Shown: one piece after another, positions 6,638-8,012 of the stretch
Numbering within the stretch: position 1 is the first letter of the stretch
Layout of the letters: each line of letters starts with the position of its first letter
Source of the DNA: CBDTYW01 sp965364735
Lineage (GTDB): Bacteria; Actinomycetota; Nitriliruptoria; Nitriliruptorales; Nitriliruptoraceae
Direction: 5' to 3'
Length of the DNA: 8,012 bases
Assembly: GCA_965364735.1 (NCBI GenBank)
Contig: CBDTYW010000176.1
Location: 1-8,012, forward strand
Program-made: the position numbers and the translations under genes
Notes under the pieces: model-generated
Databases searched by the model: none
What the model was told of the DNA's origin: nothing
Seen by the model: the letters and a program-made list of their open reading frames with translations, nothing else

Positions 6638-7186
6638 GTGGGCCAGATCAACGCCACCCTGCTGCTCCTGCTCGTCATGGTCTGGGCGCTCGTGCTGCTC
6701 CCCGGAGCCCTCCGAGCGCGCCGCCGCGACAGCCAGTCGAGCGTGGGCCGCTTCGGCCGCGTGCTGCACCTCATCCGCGGATCGTCGCGCGTCGACGACC
6801 AGCCCCCGCCGATGGACGTCCCCGACCGGATCGTGCCCGGCTTCGCCCCCGCTCCGTCGTCGCGGAGCGCCTCGTACAACATCGCCTACCGCAGCCGTCG
6901 ACGCGCGCTGTTCATGCGTCGACGCGTGCTCCTCGCCCTGGTCCTCTCGACCTTCACCACCTCCCTCGTCGCCCTCGTCGTCGCCAACGCGATCACCCTG
7001 ACGCTGCTGGGGATCAGCGCGACGCTGCTGGTCGCCGACCTCGTCCTGCTCCGGCGTCGTGTCGTCACCGTCGCGGCTCGCCGTGCCGTCGTCCGGCAGA
7101 TCCAGCCCAACATCATCGACCTCACCGACGTCGAGATGGTCACCGTCGCGCCCGAAGCGCCGCTCGGTGGCTGGGCAAGCCGGTGA
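6638..7186 (+). CDS. SepX/GlpR-like membrane protein, probable division factor
   Basis: A 182-residue membrane protein. The first helix is at residues 5-24 (INATLLLLLVMVWALVLLPG), followed by the basic stretch RARRR and SSVGRFGRVLHLIRG (34-48). A Pro-rich linker (55-75) leads to a helical hairpin (about 97-117 and 119-138) bordered by RRR on both sides. The C-terminal ~40 residues are soluble and end near DLTDVEMVTVAPEAP. An extreme N-terminal helix with LLPxxLRxRR, an SVxRFxRxL segment, and a later RRR-flanked hairpin resemble actinobacterial SepX/GlpR proteins, whose genes lie downstream of galU-moeA (Rv0996 in M. tuberculosis, as I recall). Those proteins act at the division septum; GlpR anchors the MoeA-like Glp. 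This protein is short for the family. It follows moaC after 109 bp, in which I see only a weak imperfect inverted repeat (6571-6576/6596-6601). It overlaps the next gene by GTGA. Membrane protein: sure; SepX/GlpR kinship: moderate. Confidence 0.72.
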   Translation: MGQINATLLLLLVMVWALVLLPGALRARRRDSQSSVGRFGRVLHLIRGSSRVDDQPPPMDVPDRIVPGFAPAPSSRSASYNIAYRSRRRALFMRRRVLLALVLSTFTTSLVALVVANAITLTLLGISATLLVADLVLLRRRVVTVAARRAVVRQIQPNIIDLTDVEMVTVAPEAPLGGWASR

Positions 7187-7823
7187 CCGAAGGCCGCGAC
7201 CTCGCGTCCATGGCCGAGCCCGTCCGGGAGACCTTCGCGCGCATGCACGAGGCCCGTGAGATCGCCTACGGCGCATCGCGCGACGCCATCCGCTCCGCGG
7301 CGAACGCCATCCGGGCCATCCACCGAGGCGACGACGCCGTCGCAGCAGAGCGGCTCCCCCCCCCCCCCCCCCCCGCGCCGCCGAGCCGTACCCGCAGGTC
7401 CTGTACTCCGGCTTCGTCCAGGACGCGGCGAAGGAAGTCGCCGAAGCCCGGCTCACCCAAGCCGCCATCAGCGGGGCGCCGTTCCCGTCCGCGGAGGACC
7501 TCGGCGTCGACCCCGGCTCCTGGCTCCACGGACTCGCCGAGACCGTCGGGGAATGCCGCCGCGCCTGCCTCGACCACGTTCGGGCAGGACGCCTCGACGA
7601 GGGCGAACGCCTCCTCGGGCTCATGCAGGAGATCCTCTCCGTGCTTGCCAGCATCGACGCCCCCGACGGGCTCACTCGTGGCCTCCGTCGCAACGCCGAC
7701 GCCTCGCGCGCCATCACCGAGCGGACCCGCGGCGACCTCACCACCGCCGCGGGGCAACGGCAGCTCCGAGCAGCCCTCGACGCCCACCGAGCCGCGCTCG
7801 AAGCCATCGCGCCCACCGGCTGA
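7183..7823 (+). CDS. Translin-family protein, frameshifted at a poly-C run
   Basis: The GTG at 7183 overlaps the preceding stop (GTGA). The first frame encodes a helical segment with REIAYGASRDAIRSAANA and IRAIHRGDD up to AAERL, then enters 19 C (7356-7374). Past the run, the coding sequence continues in the -1 frame from about 7377 to TGA at 7823: YPQVLYSGFVQDAAKEVAEA, PFPSAEDLGVDPGSWLHGL, ETVGECRRACLDHVRAG, SIDAPDGLTRGLRRNADASR and TERTRGDL. These match archaeal translin-type proteins (PF01997). The joined product is about 213 residues, normal for the archaeal type. Translin/TRAX (C3PO) binds single-stranded nucleic acid and cuts RNA. The TRAX-like ExxE pair is present (codons 7434 and 7443), with Glu at 7539 and 7551 near the other active-site position. 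Conservation on both sides argues against an old pseudogene; sequencing error, recent mutation or slippage are all possible. Read without a shift, the frame runs to 7890 as Pro/Arg/Ser-rich nonsense. Confidence 0.75.
7356..7374 (+). repeat. Homopolymer of 19 C inside the translin gene
   Basis: Nineteen consecutive C residues separate the two frames of the translin-family gene. The frame would be restored by 17 or 20 C, by a -1 ribosomal slip on the run, or by transcripts with one extra C. No other homopolymer of similar length is present in the window. Between HRGDD...AAERL and YPQVLYSGF, archaeal translins (from memory) have roughly 17-20 helix-forming residues. Here there are only about ten, mostly proline, so the tract may also replace missing sequence. 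Confidence 0.95.
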
Positions 7824-7825
7824 TT

Positions 7826-7842
7826 CCCCGCGTTGCTCGGGG
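7826..7842 (+). terminator. Small hairpin after the translin gene
   Basis: CCCCG (7826-7830) pairs with CGGGG (7838-7842) around a 7-base loop, starting three bases after the translin stop. The stem is short and no T-run follows, so it is at best a weak terminator. It overlaps the candidate tRNA promoter. Confidence 0.25.
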
Positions 7843-7861
7843 TCGCTGCGCTCGATACCGT
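7833..7861 (+). promoter_or_regulatory. Candidate tRNA-Ala promoter
   Basis: TTGCTC (7833-7838) and TACCGT (7856-7861, pattern TAnnnT) are separated by 17 bases. They would start transcription about 13 bases before the mature tRNA 5' end. The match is moderate; the tRNA could also be read through from the moeA string. Confidence 0.3.
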
Positions 7862-7880
7862 TCGGCCTCCGTGTTTCCAC

Positions 7881-7956
7881 GGGCGTGTAGCTCAGTTGGC
7901 AGAGCGCTTCGTTCGCATCGAAGAGGTCCGGGGTTCAATTCCCCGCACGTCCACCA
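7881..7956 (+). tRNA. tRNA-Ala (anticodon CGC), CCA encoded
   Basis: All four arms fold. The acceptor stem is GGGCGTG (7881-7887) with CACGTCC (7946-7952), discriminator A7953 and encoded CCA (7954-7956). The D stem is GCTC/GAGC (7890-7893/7902-7905) with GG in the loop. The anticodon stem is CTTCG/CGAAG (7907-7911/7919-7923) and the seven-base loop TTCGCAT places CGC at 7914-7916. The variable loop is AGGTC. The T stem is CGGGG/CCCCG (7929-7933/7941-7945) with loop TTCAATT. The anticodon reads the Ala codon GCG, and the third acceptor pair is G7883-T7950, the G3-U70 wobble that marks alanine tRNAs. Both signs agree. Confidence 0.97.
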
Positions 7957-7966
7957 TTCGGCTCTT

Positions 7967-8008
7967 CGGGTCGGCCGTCGTCGCTGCGCTCCTCAGCATG
8001 CCGACCCG
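7967..8008. repeat. Inverted repeat (9-bp stem) downstream of tRNA-Ala
   Basis: CGGGTCGGC (7967-7975) is perfectly complementary to GCCGACCCG (8000-8008) around a 24-base loop. The stem begins 11 bases after the tRNA CCA. There is no T-run, but GC-rich stems without one can end transcription in actinobacteria, so it may be the tRNA terminator. The loop contains GTCGCTGCGCTC (7980-7991), which also occurs at 7842-7853 on the other side of the tRNA, so it could instead be a dispersed intergenic repeat unit. Confidence 0.5.
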
Positions 8009-8012
8009 GCCT

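Noticed and set aside
6488..7816. A 442-codon open frame on the minus strand opposite the membrane protein and translin genes
   Set aside because: Low-complexity Arg/Gly/Ser sequence without motifs; the opposite strand carries coherent membrane and translin sequences with start/stop overlaps.
7377..7890. Unshifted continuation of the translin frame past the poly-C run as a real Pro/Arg-rich tail
   Set aside because: Conserved translin sequence lies in the -1 frame over the same bases, and the unshifted frame ends only inside the tRNA.
7901..8000. Minus-strand ATG at 8000 opening a short frame across the tRNA
   Set aside because: It runs antisense through a well-folded tRNA gene and has no ribosome binding site or family resemblance.
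1..8012. CRISPR array, insertion sequence or prophage
   Set aside because: I saw no spaced direct-repeat series, transposase, integrase or phage gene; apart from the translin gene the content is typical chromosomal genes.

Overview
The window comes from a GC-rich bacterium whose codons nearly all end in G or C and whose genes often start with GTG or TTG. The gene order FmdB-type zinc ribbon / 5-formyl-THF cyclo-ligase <- -> galU / moeA matches, as I recall it, the Rv0991c-Rv0992c-galU-moeA1 neighbourhood of mycobacteria, followed by a SepX/GlpR-like membrane protein. This points to Actinomycetota. A translin-family gene, a family best known from archaea and eukaryotes, suggests a lineage outside the well-studied mycobacteria and streptomycetes, but I cannot place it further.

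Layout: two gene strings diverge from a 64-bp gap (3812-3875). Leftward (minus strand) run 5-formyltetrahydrofolate cyclo-ligase, a Ruc/FmdB-like zinc-ribbon protein with its own CIRCE (HrcA) operator, an orphan 7TM-GAF sensor histidine kinase, and S-methyl-5'-thioadenosine phosphorylase overlapping the kinase. A possible further minus-strand gene starts at 80 and leaves the window at base 1.

Rightward (plus strand) run galU, moeA (or its division-associated relative glp), moaC, a small SepX/GlpR-like three-helix membrane protein and a translin-family gene. All junctions except moaC/membrane protein are 4-bp stop/start overlaps. The translin gene is frameshifted, as sequenced, by a run of 19 C. 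A tRNA-Ala(CGC) with encoded CCA follows, and the window ends in a GC-rich inverted repeat.

How the genes fit together: the right arm joins UDP-glucose supply for the envelope (galU), molybdopterin synthesis (moaC, moeA) and a likely cell-division membrane protein. In Corynebacterium a MoeA-like protein (Glp) pairs with such a membrane receptor (GlpR), so this MoeA may have a division role beside or instead of molybdenum insertion. The left arm joins folate and methylthioadenosine salvage with a heat-shock-controlled redox chaperone. The observations most worth following are the CIRCE-controlled zinc ribbon, the MoeA/SepX pair, and the bacterial translin gene with its poly-C tract.
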